Shown piece by piece: positions 46,001 to 58,125 of a stretch of DNA of 64,000 nucleotides (position 1 is its first letter; each line of letters begins with the position of its first letter). The DNA lies in NCBI RefSeq assembly GCF_008831285.2, contig NC_045148.1, positions 4,154,001 to 4,218,000 of the forward strand. The letters run 5' to 3'. This DNA is from Nymphaea colorata. Lineage: Eukaryota > Streptophyta > Magnoliopsida > Nymphaeales > Nymphaeaceae. A model generated the notes under the pieces. It had not been told where the DNA came from, ran no database searches, and saw only the letters and a list, made by a program, of their open reading frames with translations. The position numbers were made by a program, and so were the translations under genes.

Positions 46001-47900
46001 AATTCACTATACTGCAAAACTCCAGCCAAGAAAGTCCGTACTTCAGCATTTCTGGTCACTCCAAGTGCCATTGTTGTGTTGGCCGGCCAGCAATCAGGCC
46101 CTCCATTCACAGTCATTTTCTCCACTCGTAGTTCTCTGCATTTCCATTTTTGCATTCTGCTCATCATCATTGCTGCTGCTTCATTAGGGTCTCCCTGTTT
46201 CATCTTCGTTTGATTTTTACTTCTTCGTGTTCTTTGATGAGCTTCCTCTTCAACCTAGATCAGCATTTCAGTACTCGACATAACAAATGTAGACCCTGAG
46301 CTTCTATCCTCGTCTTGGAATGCCAGTTTCTACTAAGGTTAGGTCATGTGCTTTGGGTCTTTTGTTATATTTCTTTTTATTTATGGAGAGATCGGTGTGT
46401 TTTTCTAGGGATATGAGGTTTTTTGGTGGGCATTCGAAGCATTTTTGGGTTGATATTATGAGAAAGCCCGTAATTTTTCGCTTTAGTGGTTCCTATGAGT
46501 AAATCAATACTCCCTTTAATTCGGTTCGATTTAATTCCTTGTAGATTGAGTTCAATTTAGTTCCAAAGGTTGTGGAACTCATTCTAGTGCTTCCTACACT
46601 TTGCTAACTGCCGTCATGCTCAATTTGTAAAATTAAGCAAATTTCTACGTCTTAGCATGTCCTTGTAGGTGAGCAGCTTTTTCAAGTACCCTCGACTCTA
46701 CCTGTAAAAATTCTAATAAAAATTTATGTCCTTCTTTGATTTCCACTTATAAAGGTACCACATATGGTTTGATATAAATTTGTTTTTTATTTTTAGAGCA
46801 ATTCGAGAGAAATTTTTTCAGCAAGCTGACAGATCGAGAAAATTCATCTAGAATTTCAGAAATACTCATAAGGGCAAAATACTCATTTTTAGCCATATTG
46901 TTCTACCTAAGCATAGCGTATATGTCACATATAACTTGATTTATGATTTTCATTGATACCTAGAACTTCAGTTCAAGCTCATCCCTTCATTTGAACTCAT
47001 TTCAACCCAAAATCACACACAAGGATATATTTTGGTCATTTGCTACTATGCACTTATTTTTCATAAAACCTAACATAGGAGCCACATGGGCCTAAGTTAT
47101 CTTCTCATATAAATTTCATAGATCTGGTCGGCCTGAGCCTATGCTCAACCTACCCCATTTTTCTTAAAACTGATTTTTTCAAAGACAACACCTAGACCCA
47201 GGTCCAGTCCTTGCCATGTAGCTTGAACTCACCTATCCCAGCTCAGGCTAGGTCCAGGTCCATGCTATTTCTGAACTCTATTTCATATTTTTGATCCAGA
47301 TCATATATCCAAATCTAGATCTTACATCCAAATCTCATATTTGATCTATCTTTATAGTTCTAGATTCATTATTCTCATTTCAGATCCTAGATATCAAATC
47401 ATAATCAAAATTCTAATTCCATATCTGGATCCATCCTCTAGAATTTTCCTTGGATACTAGACTTGGATTGGGGTCCCAGCATCAAACCTAGATCCAGGAT
47501 CCACAAGTGAGCCTAATGCATGTTATATCCCAAAAATGTATCATGATCTTCTCACATGACACTCAATGTCAATCCGCAGTAAGCACTTTAAATGTGCAGA
47601 ATTCTTTGTTGAGCACTATGGCATAAACATAATCAAAATCGATACCAATATGTAGCCAAAATGAACATTTTTTTTAAATTTAGAATAAGGTTTTTAAAGT
47701 GTGTTTTCTCCTCATCATATTCTCAAGTAATTAGTCCTCCACGCTCAATGTCATTTCAAATACTTTATTAAGAATCAATGCACGTGTAGCTTCCCACATA
47801 ATCAAATTCGGAGTCTAGATGAGATCATAGTGAACAATATTCAATTGAAATATATTTTTAACCTATGGTTTGTGCTTTTGAGAGAGGAGAAAAGTTTAGT
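43074..47900. other. long stretch without recognisable genes
   Basis: AT-rich, with many CTAGGTCCAG-type words at 44600-47500, suggestive of decayed repeat DNA. Short ORFs (for example 45971-46213) have no recognisable domain. No LTR ends or coding motifs were found. Confidence 0.5.
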
Positions 47901-47942
47901 CTCATATTGATAATGAGAGAAAAATCTCCACTCACAAGCTAC

Positions 47943-48000
47943 TATAAATAGGGGTTCACCCCACCCCTCCCCTCCACCCATTCTCACTACACTCACTTCG
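47943..48000 (+). promoter_or_regulatory. TATA box / promoter-like segment
   Basis: CTATAAATAGGGG at 47942-47954 is followed by a C-rich start region and, 170 bp on, CAGGCGCCAATTTC. The layout resembles the promoter and end of a plant LTR (TATAAATAGG... then a TGGCGCC-type primer site), possibly a solo LTR. No partner LTR was found. Confidence 0.35.
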
Positions 48001-48841
48001 AGCTATTCATTGAGAAGCCCAAAAAGTTGGTAAAATTCCAACCGGCTAGTAAAAAAGGGTCTAGCTCGACAAGTTAAATTTGTACGAGTCTTAATCTAAG
48101 TCTTGGTTCAGGCTTGTGGTGGTTGTGGGAGTGGGCTCTGCCAGGCGCCAATTTCAAGTAATTTTTTCCCCCTCTTTTTTTTTATTTGCAATTTAGTTCT
48201 TTATGCAGGTTTACTTTAGTTTTTTGCTTTTTAACCATGTTTGGTTTGGTTTTCTTCTTGTTTTAGCATGTTCAGTTTAGTTTTTTTTTTTAGTTGCTTT
48301 AATAATGTTGTACTTTAGCATGCATATTTTCTATTTTAGATTTATTTTAATGTCTTTAGGGTAGAAATAGGGCTTTGATATGCCCATCTCTCCCTTGTCT
48401 TTTTTTTTTTAATTTCATGTTTTTGCTTATGTAGTTTACTTAATTTAAGTGTATAGAATATAGTTTTCTTTTATGTTTTTTTTTTCTAATCATGCATTGC
48501 ACCTACGTTTTAAAATGCACTTAGCCACCTTACACCCAGATGCACCCTCAATCTGAAACCAAACTAGGCCAGCCTAGTAGCATACCTTGTGAGCATCAGT
48601 GCATGCATGTGAAAACCTGAATCTATCCTGGTCTTCACACAAGAACTATTTGAAAACATATTTTTCCAAAATATTTCAGAAATCAACTTATATAAATAAC
48701 TTTAAAAACCTAGGCCATGTAGGCATGGAGTCCAAACCTAGCTCAATTTTCTAAGACTTATCTCATTCTGGTATTAGAACCTACTACTTATAAAACCTAG
48801 TCCCATAGCCTAGGTTTAGGCCAACTTCTTTAAAAACACAT

Positions 48842-49620
48842 TCATATAACGGTCTCAGTATTCGAACTCAGGACGTTCTCCCAAGATGCATGCCTGAACT
48901 GAAGTCACTTGTCCTCATCTCCAGCGCTCCTCGCCGACTCACTGTCTTGTGAGGGCTCAGGTGCCCATCCTTCCCGACATCAGTAAACAGCACATGGATC
49001 TCCTTCAGTCCGGCAGAGCCGCAACACACCTCCTTCTCTGCTTCCCTTTTTGTCACTGGCAGCCTCTAGGCTAGGCGAATCCATGGCGAGCTCTATAGCA
49101 GAACTGGTTCCATTCGGTCTATTTCTTTGCGTCTGCAGCTGACTTCATACCAGCGCAGTGTCCGGCGAAGGTCCGGTTGTCGCCAAATCCTGGGCTTCCT
49201 GTTCTCACCTGAGTCGAGACTCTCCTCGCTCTGGTGAAGTGACTCTACTCAGCACAATCCCTTTCTGTAATTATCCTTTGCGATTCTCATTAGATTGTCC
49301 GCGTACTGGCGCCATCTGCTTGGACCGGAGAAGACCGGCTGCCATGTACGGCTGTGAGCTACAGACATTCGGTAGGCATGCCCTTGTCTTGTGAGGTGTT
49401 GAGCCTTTGGAGGTGGTCCCTATCCTACACGGCTGCTTTCTGCGACGAGTTGCCAGACGAGGCCCCAACTGATACAATCTCTGTTTCACCCTATCGAGCG
49501 GGGGGCGTATTCGGGTATCAGCCTTGCTGAGGACTCTTCCAAAGCGCCTACGTGCAGCGAACACAGCCCCGAGTTGATTACCCCATTGCCGAGGCCTGTC
49601 CTATTGGCTTAAGCGTGTGG
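48842..49620. other. GC-rich island of unknown origin
   Basis: Composition changes sharply from AT-rich flanks. On the minus strand near 48870 is GAGTTCGAATACTGAGACC, a tRNA B-box-like word. Open frames exist (for example 49158-49394 and 49271-49564 minus) but show no domain I recognise. It could be retroelement, organelle-derived or host-exon DNA; sequence search is needed to decide. Confidence 0.4.
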
Positions 49621-50214
49621 ATTGGATGCTAATAGGCATGCATGCTGCGAGAGATTTAAATCTATGTATCGCATGTACGTTTGCATTCATTAAAGCCTAC
49701 ATTCAATCAGTGGCATGAGTGGTGAACCTTATTTGATTTATTTGTAGACCCTTCAAGTAAGAATACAAGTAGGATCACTCAAGCCTTAGGGCCCATTTAA
49801 TTGTCGGGTGAAATTTAACGTAGTAAATTTATCATTAACTATGTTTGATGCACAAGGTAGAAAAATGAAGAGACTTTTTAGAAAAATGATTTGCAAAACT
49901 GAGTTACAATTCATGCGGAATCCGTATGAATAGTGAATTAGATAAATTAGGGTATGCACATATAAATTACACATAGGAGATAAAAGCAATTGAAACTTCA
50001 AGAATAGATCATTGATCTTTCACAATCATAAAATTCATGAACCACATAAAGGCAAAACAAATTTTAGTTACACGGCATCTCAAATCTTGTCGACTCTTCT
50101 TATGCACTTAAAACACTTTCTAGCCGTTCACATGGCATCTGCTGTTTAGTAATTCATTGACACTGCCCGAAAGATACATCAAGTGTTCAACTATTTGAAA
50201 GGACAGCACCATAC

Positions 50215-50520
50215 TTGTTCTCAGCTTTTGCCTTTTCATTCTCTTCCCATGCTTTGATCAGGGACAGTTTCTTCTCACTTTCAACCTTTGCAAGAACAGC
50301 ATCTAACACCACAATCATATCAAAGGGAAAAATGATTACGCATTAGAGCAAAGCTTCGCAAAATTCAGCAAGGACAACCAATATAACTGATAGATGTGAA
50401 GTTCAGATTCTTCAGCAGATAGTATAGTAGCTAGCTGTTAAGACACACCTCTGTTAGTAGAAACTCTTGAATCTTTCTCTAGAGCAGGGGGGAGCTGGTT
50501 CTGCAACCTCTGATGATAGG
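50215..50520 (-). pseudogene. remorin gene fragment (two exons and intron)
   Basis: Minus-strand exon A runs from about 50505 to 50449 and ends LEKDSRVSTNR with a GT donor at 50448-50447. Exon B runs 50302 to 50215 after an AG acceptor and reads AVLAKVESEKKLSLIKAWEE then NEKAKAENK with a GTATGG donor. Together they give the start of the conserved remorin C-terminal domain (DRDAVLARVETEKR... KAWEESEKTKAENK in known members), with the split Asp codon at the usual place. Remorins are plant plasma-membrane raft proteins. Exon A opens VAEPAP in one frame and continues in another, so a frameshift is present. The N-terminal exon and the rest of the domain are missing. Confidence 0.8.
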
Positions 50521-51180
50521 AAAGATTTAAATGCCACAGAAGAAGATTATTTCATAGTTCTTACAAATTCATGTCAGTAACAACGAGAGGAAAAATCCAT
50601 CAGCAGCCACAGACCATATACTTAAACCACCAGCAAGATTTATTCCAAATTCATGTCAGTAACAACCAGAGGAAAAATCCAAAAGTAGTAAGTATCCTCA
50701 ACCTGAAAAATCGAAGCCAGAACCTTGTCACACTAATGTTTAATAGCAATTCTGAATATACAGAATAACAATCATTGGAAGTACCGAATAGGAACCTCTC
50801 CAGTAGAAGTAAAAGCCAAAATATTTACCTCGCCTTTCTTTGAATTTAAAATTTAAAACAGAAAGCTGAATCAGTATCAATAGCAGATCTGTCGATTTTG
50901 TCAAATTATATGTGGGTAGCGGCTGAATCTGGTTTTCACAGGAAGAGAGAGTCGAATCATGGATAAACAATTGAGTAGATGACTTCAGCCCATTCAAATT
51001 TACCGAACAAGTGATCAATGGAAACAGATAGGAATATAAGCATTACCGTTATTGCTCCCTGTTGTTGTATAGAAAAATGCCAAAACAAAAAACAACACGA
51101 ATCAAAATTCCAAAAATACAAGAAATTAACAGAAAAGGCATGAGATTAAAGTTAGCTCGGCCGGGAGACAAGGCACAAAC

Positions 51181-51300
51181 GTTGGAGGGCAGAGGGGAAG
51201 ATGGGCTTTAAATGGGAAGGAGGGCAGATGGGAGAGTTGGAGGGCAGAGGGGAAGATGGGCTTTAAATGGGAAGGAGGGCAGATGGGAGTGTTGGAGGGC
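51181..51300 (-). repeat. 55-bp tandem repeat
   Basis: GTTGGAGGGCAGAGGGGAAG starts the unit at 51181 and again at 51236; a partial third copy begins at 51291. The first two are nearly identical. Confidence 0.93.
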
Positions 51301-51429
51301 AAAGCGGAGCCTGGATCGTGAGAGCGGCGATGGTGAGAAGGCTCGAATGCGAGGGAGGAAGGGTTGCTGTCGAGGGTTGCCGTCGACTGGAGAGGAGACA
51401 AGTGAAAGAAATGAGGGAAGGAAAAAGTG

Positions 51430-51520
51430 GAGTGGGTGAAATTTCACCCACTCAAAAAAGGAAAAACTTTTACGATGTTTGATACGTCGTGGGACGGGCG
51501 GGTGAAATTTCACTCGCCCG
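51430..51520. repeat. paired palindromes with GGTGAAATTTCACC core
   Basis: The palindrome at 51430-51453 is perfect (24 bp). That at 51495-51520 has one mismatch per arm (26 bp). Both share the same core, also seen in part at the left end (49806). Confidence 0.9.
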
Positions 51521-52303
51521 TACACATTTCAACCGTTTCCCCCTTTTTACCCGGGCAATCAAATGGGTCCTTCGCTACATCAACTTAAGAAATGGTTTAA
51601 AGGACAAGATAACAATATACTCGTTGAGCCAACCTATTGAAAGAGAGGCACAATATTTGACGACTTACCTTAGTACACAGACGCACAATCCTGTTGACAC
51701 ACCATTGTTGTATCATAATCTTTTTGAGCTTCTATCTTCATTCAAGAGAGATACATGGTTGTGTGTATTGGTATGTAATATTTTCATAAAAATTGTGTAT
51801 TTTGAAATATTATATTAACATCTACTTTAACATATAGAAACAGAAAAAATATGAATTCCCACAAGAAGACACAACACCTCTATAGAAGTGAGTTATGCAT
51901 AAATATATACAACTATATAAAAATTGGAGGCATGAGTTTAAGAATTATTCATAGAACCTATAGGTCTTCACATTAATGCCAAAGTAGTGAAATTCATAAA
52001 CAAGTACAACACCTCACAAAATCATGTAAGTCCATTACGAACTATTTTATTGAAGATAAGTCAAAGACATATATATATTTCATATATTAATGGGTGTAAT
52101 TTAAAGACAACATTACATAAAAAAATGTGAATATTTTATGTATGAATGTGCTTTCGTGTTGCGAGAAATCAGTGAAAAAAATGCACAGCCGCATGATAGA
52201 TCGAAGTATTTATATACAACTGACACACATAGTTTTGCACGTTTTAAGGAGAATGAGGTACATGTTATCTGTATTAACTGATATTTTGTAATGCAATATA
52301 CAG

Positions 52304-52772
52304 CTTGGAGAAAGGTTTGAGCAGTCATCACGTGTTGAGCTATTCATTGTTACTAGAGCCAGCAAGAACTTGAAGTACCCAAACTCTGAAACCAATGTTG
52401 TGATTGTAAGTTGCATTCATATAGTTACATTCTTTTATCACAACTACAAATAATTACATTTTTCATAAAATATGTGATCATATTTTATAGGATCAACTGA
52501 AAAAGCAACTTCAAACATTGTCTGAAGGGATGTAAGATATACCAGAAAGTAATGACGTTAGTCTCGAATGATGGAATATGGGAGACATGGTAAAGAACAG
52601 ATAATGGGGCTTGGTGTCAGTCATTTTCAGTCCAGTTCGTCCCCTAATTTGAGCATCATATGTACCCTACGTGAAGAAAATGCATTATTGAAGGATAAAC
52701 TTTTTGCAATTGAGTCTCAGTTTCTTCAATCTCTTTTGCAAGTTACTCGGTTTATAGCACAACAGCTTAGGC
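52304..52772 (+). pseudogene. plant transposase (Ptta/En/Spm, Transposase_24-like) exons
   Basis: An exon at 52304-52405 reads LGERFEQSSRVELFIVTRAS and continues KNLKYPNSETNVVI before a GTAAG donor. The next opens at 52491 after TATAG and reads DQLKKQLQTLSEGM then a stop. In a shifted frame EYGRHGKEQIMGLGV and LREENALLKDKLFAIE (to 52772) follow, with a GTAAG donor. This is the layout of the second, accessory transposase ORF of plant CACTA elements (RVELF block, G-RVRGLG-like block, C-terminal coiled coil). Stops and the frame change show decay. The family call is from motif memory. Confidence 0.55.
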
Positions 52773-53149
52773 ATGTAAGTTACACAACATTTAACTTTAT
52801 GTAATGAGCTCTATTTGTTAAAACTTCATTTCTGATAGTCCTAACATATTTTCTTATTGTTCATTGTATACAAGCCGACACCGCCAAACTTTGCACGATT
52901 TCTACCTCCATAATAACATTACCGTAGGAGCAATTTTTGTTCATGTTTTCATAAATTCAAACTTCAGTTAATTAGCTGTGTTGTAATGTAAGTTCAAACA
53001 TTTGTTATGTATATTTGTTTGGTTTATGTGCATTTAACTGTTTTATTTATTTCATTTGATACATGAAACATGTAAGCAGGTTAATTATTTGTATATGTAT
53101 TTTCAATTTTCGAAAAAAATTATGTCATACGTTGGTTAGAAAAAAATAA

Positions 53150-53590
53150 AACACTTTCACCGATGTTTGCTATATTGTCGGTAAAAAGATTAATAGTGAC
53201 GTTTAGAAAATGTTAGTTAAAGTATTACTAAAGTCTGATATAGTGTCAGTAAACAGTTTTACCGATGTTTTCTATATTGTCGGTAAAAATGTTTACCAAC
53301 ATATACCATTGTGTTGATAAAAAGTTTTACTGATCTCCTTATGGGTGTTGGTAAAAAACTTATTAACAAGGTGCTTTGGACATCAGTAATAATTTATATT
53401 TAGATACATGCTACAGTGCGTCGCTGATGGTCTCTCCATCGACGTGCGGTTCTAGAATGTTTGTGATAGTTTTTATCAATGTTTTTTTCACCAACAATCT
53501 ACACATACATTGAAAAAACCTTTACCAACGTGTGCTCATGTTTCACCAACATTTTTTGGCCTACTTGGTAATTCGTTGGTTTTTGTAGGG
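53150..53590. repeat. CACTA subterminal repeats
   Basis: Words such as TTTACCGATGTTTGCTATAT, TGTCGGTAAAAA, ACCAACATTT and their inverses recur at least ten times. Such arrays bind the CACTA accessory protein in known elements. Confidence 0.6.
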
Positions 53591-53712
53591 TCCACTAAAA
53601 GAGGGGTGGGGTGGTAGTGGTTTGGTAGGTAAAAAAAAAAACAAAGGGTCTTCTATAGCAAACTAACTAGTCTTGTTGCAATGGGGAATGAAACTATGTT
53701 ATACAAGTAGGG

Positions 53713-53836
53713 ACACTGTCACTTAAGAGTGTTTCATTAATCTACTTCAAAGATTATGGTAAGGTTCACAGAACTAGGTGTTTATGAATCTGCATTAATT
53801 TTTGAAGCAGATTGATGGAACACTCAGAAAGTGTTC
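53713..53836. repeat. inverted repeat (foldback), arms about 40 bp
   Basis: 53713-53755 and the inverse of 53796-53836 share GAGTGTTYCATYAATCTRCT and TCAAARATTA with few mismatches, around a 40-bp loop. It could be a small MITE or a hairpin transcript. Confidence 0.6.
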
Positions 53837-56690
53837 TATTTGTCAAAAGACTCACAAAACACTTGTGTTACTGATTCCAACATAAAGATTCAAACATGGA
53901 TGACATATATTAGTTGCCAACTATGTTCCTGCTGGACTATGCAATCACAGCAGAGGATATATATTTCGTGTGGTAAGGTTTGAGTAAAGTTCACGAGTAG
54001 AGGTTGAATCCAACCCAAAACATGAACTGCGGACAGCCCAGTGATTACAGTCAAAGCGGATCCTTAACTCCCATACATTGTAACGTGCCTTTGTCCGGCC
54101 TACCACTAAAGCCGTGTCACATGAACACATAAAAAACAAGTTAAAATAGACGACATGTGTCAATAATTTGAAACCACAAGTACCTAATTAGATTTTTTGT
54201 CCGAAGTAGAACACAAACACATTGTTATGAATATCCAAATCAGAAAAAGTTAATTTCGTCCTTATAAATCTTTTTTATATGCCTTAAGTTGTCCGGCTGC
54301 TCATGTGGTGCGAGGCATTTTTGAATGTTGTGTCAATGCCCTAGGGAGGAGAGCTTATGTAGCATGTCCCGACGACGTACTCCAACACTCTTTGATTTGT
54401 TGTTTGCGTCTTTAATATTTAGAATTAGAGGAAGATCCTCTTTGTTAATTGAGTTCATTCCCCTATAAACCTAGGGTCAACTTTGGTGATCAAGAACAAG
54501 GCAACCTAGAACGGTTTTTGAATTGGGACAATCGTGAAGATGCTCCAGAGAATTGACCGACTGAACTAAATCGGGATCCAATTTTGTTGTGAATGGGTTC
54601 AAACTAAAATTCATGCTTTATAAGTGAAAATTTTAAGAGTAAAAAAATAAAAGGAAATTTCTAACGTATGAAAATAAAAAACAAAAAGGGAAAGTGCTAC
54701 CATATGTCTGCTTTGGATTGGACCTTGTAGCTCTGAGGCGGATCCATAGCTGATTTTGACAACTGCACACTGAAGTGTATGCAAGTTCCACTACTTGGGT
54801 TGTCAAACTAGTTATATGCAGTCGGAACCCAATTCCTACAAGGATGGAAATGAGCCAACCGAATTCTTGGAGAGTTGCACATTTATCTATTGATAAGACT
54901 GTTCACTATTTCTTGAAGCTCTATCTCTCCCCCAGCTGAACCATAGCCAAGAGAATTAAACCATAAACCAGAATCCCTTGTACAATTTTTTGTCTCAGAG
55001 GTGAGAAATGACCAGAGGGACCATGGTCCGCCAAGAGTAAAACACCCTTAAATGGAAAATAAGAAACATAAATCTCCCAAAAGTATCGTATTTCTTTCTT
55101 TTTTTTCTTCCTGGGAAATAACAAAAATGTTCCAAAATCCCTTTGGTACATATGTGTTGCGTGTGCTGGGGTGGTACATGCAACACTTTTACTTAGGTGG
55201 TGTCCACATAGGGAACTCAATCTATGGAATACCAAGGGACTGGCGGTCTGCCACCCTTCATCACATCGCTCTATTCCATAAGGGCATGTTTGCTAGCCCT
55301 GTATTTTACTCGAGATGGGGAATCCAAATTCAAAATTTGAATTTGATGACGGATCCATCAAACAAGGGATAATTTGTTGCTCATTGCATCCCATTCTGGA
55401 AATATGTTCCCGAGATTTTTGTCCCACCCCAAGGAGTGAGACAAAAATCTCTACATTAAAAATCTGCCTGTTAGGGCATTGAGAGGGAGCTCTAGCAAGG
55501 GTTATTCCCATCAACTTCTTCCATTCCATCAAACACGGAAAAATATTACCCACGTCGAACCAAAATCCCATTCCATCACACATCACAGACAAATTGAATG
55601 GGGAGCAAAGTTGCGATTCCACCGATTGTTGGAAGAAGCTTCTGGAATTGGAGCACCCAGTTGATCTTGTTTGTACATGTGTCCTCACTTATATTTGGTC
55701 TACTTGGTTCCGATCAGAAAGACTTTTACAGGCGTAGGCAGAAGCTCTTTGTTCAGATGTATAATGACACCCATGCTACTCCAAAACGAGCTTTTTCGAT
55801 GAAAGGTGCAAAGAAAAGGGTTAATTAAGTGATCTTTTCATGACATTTTTGGGCTCATTTATGCTTTAGAAAGATGCCCAATTAATAGAATTTCAAGCAT
55901 ATATGGAAAAAGTTCGTTTGGTATTAGCTAGCGTTATAAAAAAAATACATCGAACGCCCAACTACTCATAAATATTCATAAAGATCCTCATCCTCCTTTT
56001 CACCTAATGATATCCTTTATTATAATAGGACATCATCTTCTTCCCTTTGTGCACATGCATGACGCAGAGCTCCAGGAGGAAAAAGAAAGAAAGAAACTAA
56101 AAAGAATTTGTTTGGGGATGATCTCCCTCTTTTTCAGATATCAAGCTTGGTTCTAGCAAGTACAGGATGATATTTTGGGATTTGTGACACCAGAGTAGGC
56201 CTGCAAGCTTACATATTTCTTTTTCACTTTTTGTTTCTTCAAATCTGATCTGTCTTTGACTGGACCGATCAGGAGAACTCATATCAGACCAGAGGACCAG
56301 TTCCACTACTTTGGTCCAGTACTCAAACAGCTAGTGGAAGCCCCTTTATGAAGCACCAAAATAACGTTCAAGAGGCCGCCATGGATGTGTTCCATAGGAA
56401 AGAGACCATTGATATGCAGCCCCTGCTGTTGAGCTGCTTTCTAATGGCTTGGCTACAAACTGAAAGGACGCTGGAATTTTTTGTTTTATTAAGTAATGTC
56501 AAAATATTTACTGATAAGTTATTAATTAGAAAGATGAAAAACGCTTTTTATCAGACAGCAGACCAATACCATGAAAATACTTATGTTGGCAACTCTAGTT
56601 TGGAAGATGATTGTTGAAGTCTGTAAGAACTCATTTCTTGCCTCACCTGTCCTCAAACACCAGAGCAAAAGAGCAACACCTTCGTGCTTG
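53837..56690. other. no gene recognised
   Basis: Several short ORFs overlap on both strands at 55050-55830, none with a domain I recognise. TTGGAATCC/GGATTCCA-like inverted words near 55315-55345 hint at a decayed MITE. Confidence 0.45.
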
Positions 56691-56697
56691 GAGAAAG

Positions 56698-56870
56698 TGT
56701 AGCTAGCATAGCTGGCCGAATTAGGAGGCCGGTGAAAGTCTGTTCCACAGTTCGATTCCCATGAATGCTACTCTTCACAGTAGATGCTCGGCACTTTAGT
56801 TGATGGGTATACCACTCTCCACCCAAGTTTTGAAGCAGTCCTAAACTCCCGGAATAAGAGAAACAGGGAT
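56698..56870 (+). mobile_element. SINE, copy 1, with tRNA-like A and B boxes
   Basis: The A box TAGCATAGCTGG (56704-56715) fits the pol III consensus TRGCNNAGYNGG. The B box GTTCGATTCC (56750-56759) lies 34 bases on, the normal tRNA spacing. The body aligns with the copy at 58126 (shared GGTRTAYCACTCYCCACCCAA and AAGCAGTCCTAAA-like blocks). The 3' end is approximate. Confidence 0.72.
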
Positions 56871-57779
56871 GGGCTTTAGCCTCTTCAACATAACTTCCAA
56901 TGCTCTGAGAAGGCAGAGTTCTAGTTTAGTCAAGGTTCATGGCAGCCTAGCTTGTTCAATCAAACCATTTGGAATAAATTGTCACTTAAAAAAGGCGAAA
57001 ATCCCAGTTCAGTTAAGGCATTTAATTTGGCACTTAAAGAGTAGTTGTATGGGTTACTTCACATCAATGACTAGAATGACCTGTGATCGAAATCACTTTC
57101 CAATCGTCCAATCCGCAAAGCATCTTTCTGTAACAACCACAAAGCAGTGTCCATGTACACCACTAATCTATGACGTTCTTCACTCATCGTTCTCCATTCG
57201 CAAGTATCTTTTGATAGAGAAGACGCCAATCTTCTGCAGGAGGTAATCTAGGGAGACCAAGGGGACAGTTGTATTCTCATGGTTTGATTCCTCGACCCAC
57301 ATCCAGTGCAGTATCAATGATTTATGCGGATTTAGGACCCACATGAATGATGACAGATGTGGAACCTAGCACAGACAACAGTCTATGTTCTATTTCAATA
57401 ATAGAAGCCTACAGGCCCACCTCACAAGCTTATTCAAGAATATGGTTTTGAGCATATAGGTATTTCCTTGACTTCATTATTCTGCTTCTTGTAATCCCAT
57501 TCCTAGGCGACATATTTAGTAAACATAACAATCAAATCGTGCACCGGTTACATGCCAATTCCTTGTTTCCTTCCTTCAAGCAATGACTAGATAATTCAGG
57601 TGTTAACCAGATTTGGGCATAGCCTGTTTTTATTCTTTTTATCATATCAACGGCAGGATGCTCCAACCACCAAGTTAGGTATTTGGGGATTGAGACCCTT
57701 TTAGTTAAGGAAGCCAAGTGTTTCATACTTAGAGTTCACATGTCAGGCTAGGTCGGTCATTAAAAGAAGAGAACATTTA

Positions 57780-57919
57780 GAGGGTGTCTGGTAATGAGAA
57801 CACTGCATTCTTTGTAATACGGTACTCTCTGTGTTCCATGAGTGTATTCTTTTTTTGGAATACATTCATGAAACACTATGTTCTGAAGAATATAACGTTT
57901 TTTGTGACCATATGCCCTC
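57780..57919. mobile_element. Tourist-like MITE with TTA target duplication (140 bp)
   Basis: The ends GAGGGTGTCTGG and the inverse of CCATATGCCCTC are inverted. TTA lies on both sides (57777-57779 and 57920-57922), the PIF/Harbinger duplication. The centre is a near-perfect hairpin (GTGTTCCATGAGTGTATTC against its inverse with two changes). Confidence 0.75.
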
Positions 57920-58125
57920 TTAAATATTGGAGAACAAGCCCAAGCGACCTAGTTATCATGAGTTTAAGTTAAAAAATGGAGCCAATGGAATGAAGCCAGT
58001 TCTACAGTGGCTTCAAAATGCCCTGTTTGACCTAAGTGCAGACATATTCCAAGGATAAACAACCAACTAACTCATGCCATATATAATAGACCGGCATTCC
58101 CTTCAAACGTATTTGCCTCAAGGGG

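Larger units (their letters stand above)
49789..51570. mobile_element. TIR element carrying remorin gene fragments (Pack-type)
   Basis: The left end GGGCCCATTTAATTG and the inverse of the right end, GGACCCATTTGATTGC, are inverted repeats, each followed by CGGGT. Two near-perfect palindromes with core GGTGAAATTTCACC lie just inside the right end (51430-51453, 51495-51520), and the left end repeats CGGGTGAAATTT. Flanking 8-mers do not match, so a target duplication is not visible. The interior contains two remorin exons on the minus strand and a 55-bp tandem repeat. No transposase is seen. Confidence 0.65.
51580..53590 (+). mobile_element. CACTA (En/Spm) transposon remnant, 3' part
   Basis: The right end reads GGTTTTTGTAGGG, close to the inverse of the CACTACAAAAACC terminus of plant CACTA elements, preceded by ACCAACG/ACCGATG-type subterminal repeats in both orientations (53150-53580). 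Transposase_24-like exons lie at 52304-52772. The left terminus was not found and may be lost at the neighbouring TIR element. Confidence 0.62.

Noticed and set aside
50540-51120. Further remorin exons upstream of exon A
   Set aside because: No in-frame sequence resembling the variable remorin N-terminus was found; only a short direct repeat (ATTCATGTCAGTAACAAC at 50566 and 50649).
55293-55828. Overlapping ORFs of 61-131 codons on both strands
   Set aside because: No conserved motif, splice signal or codon pattern supports a gene.
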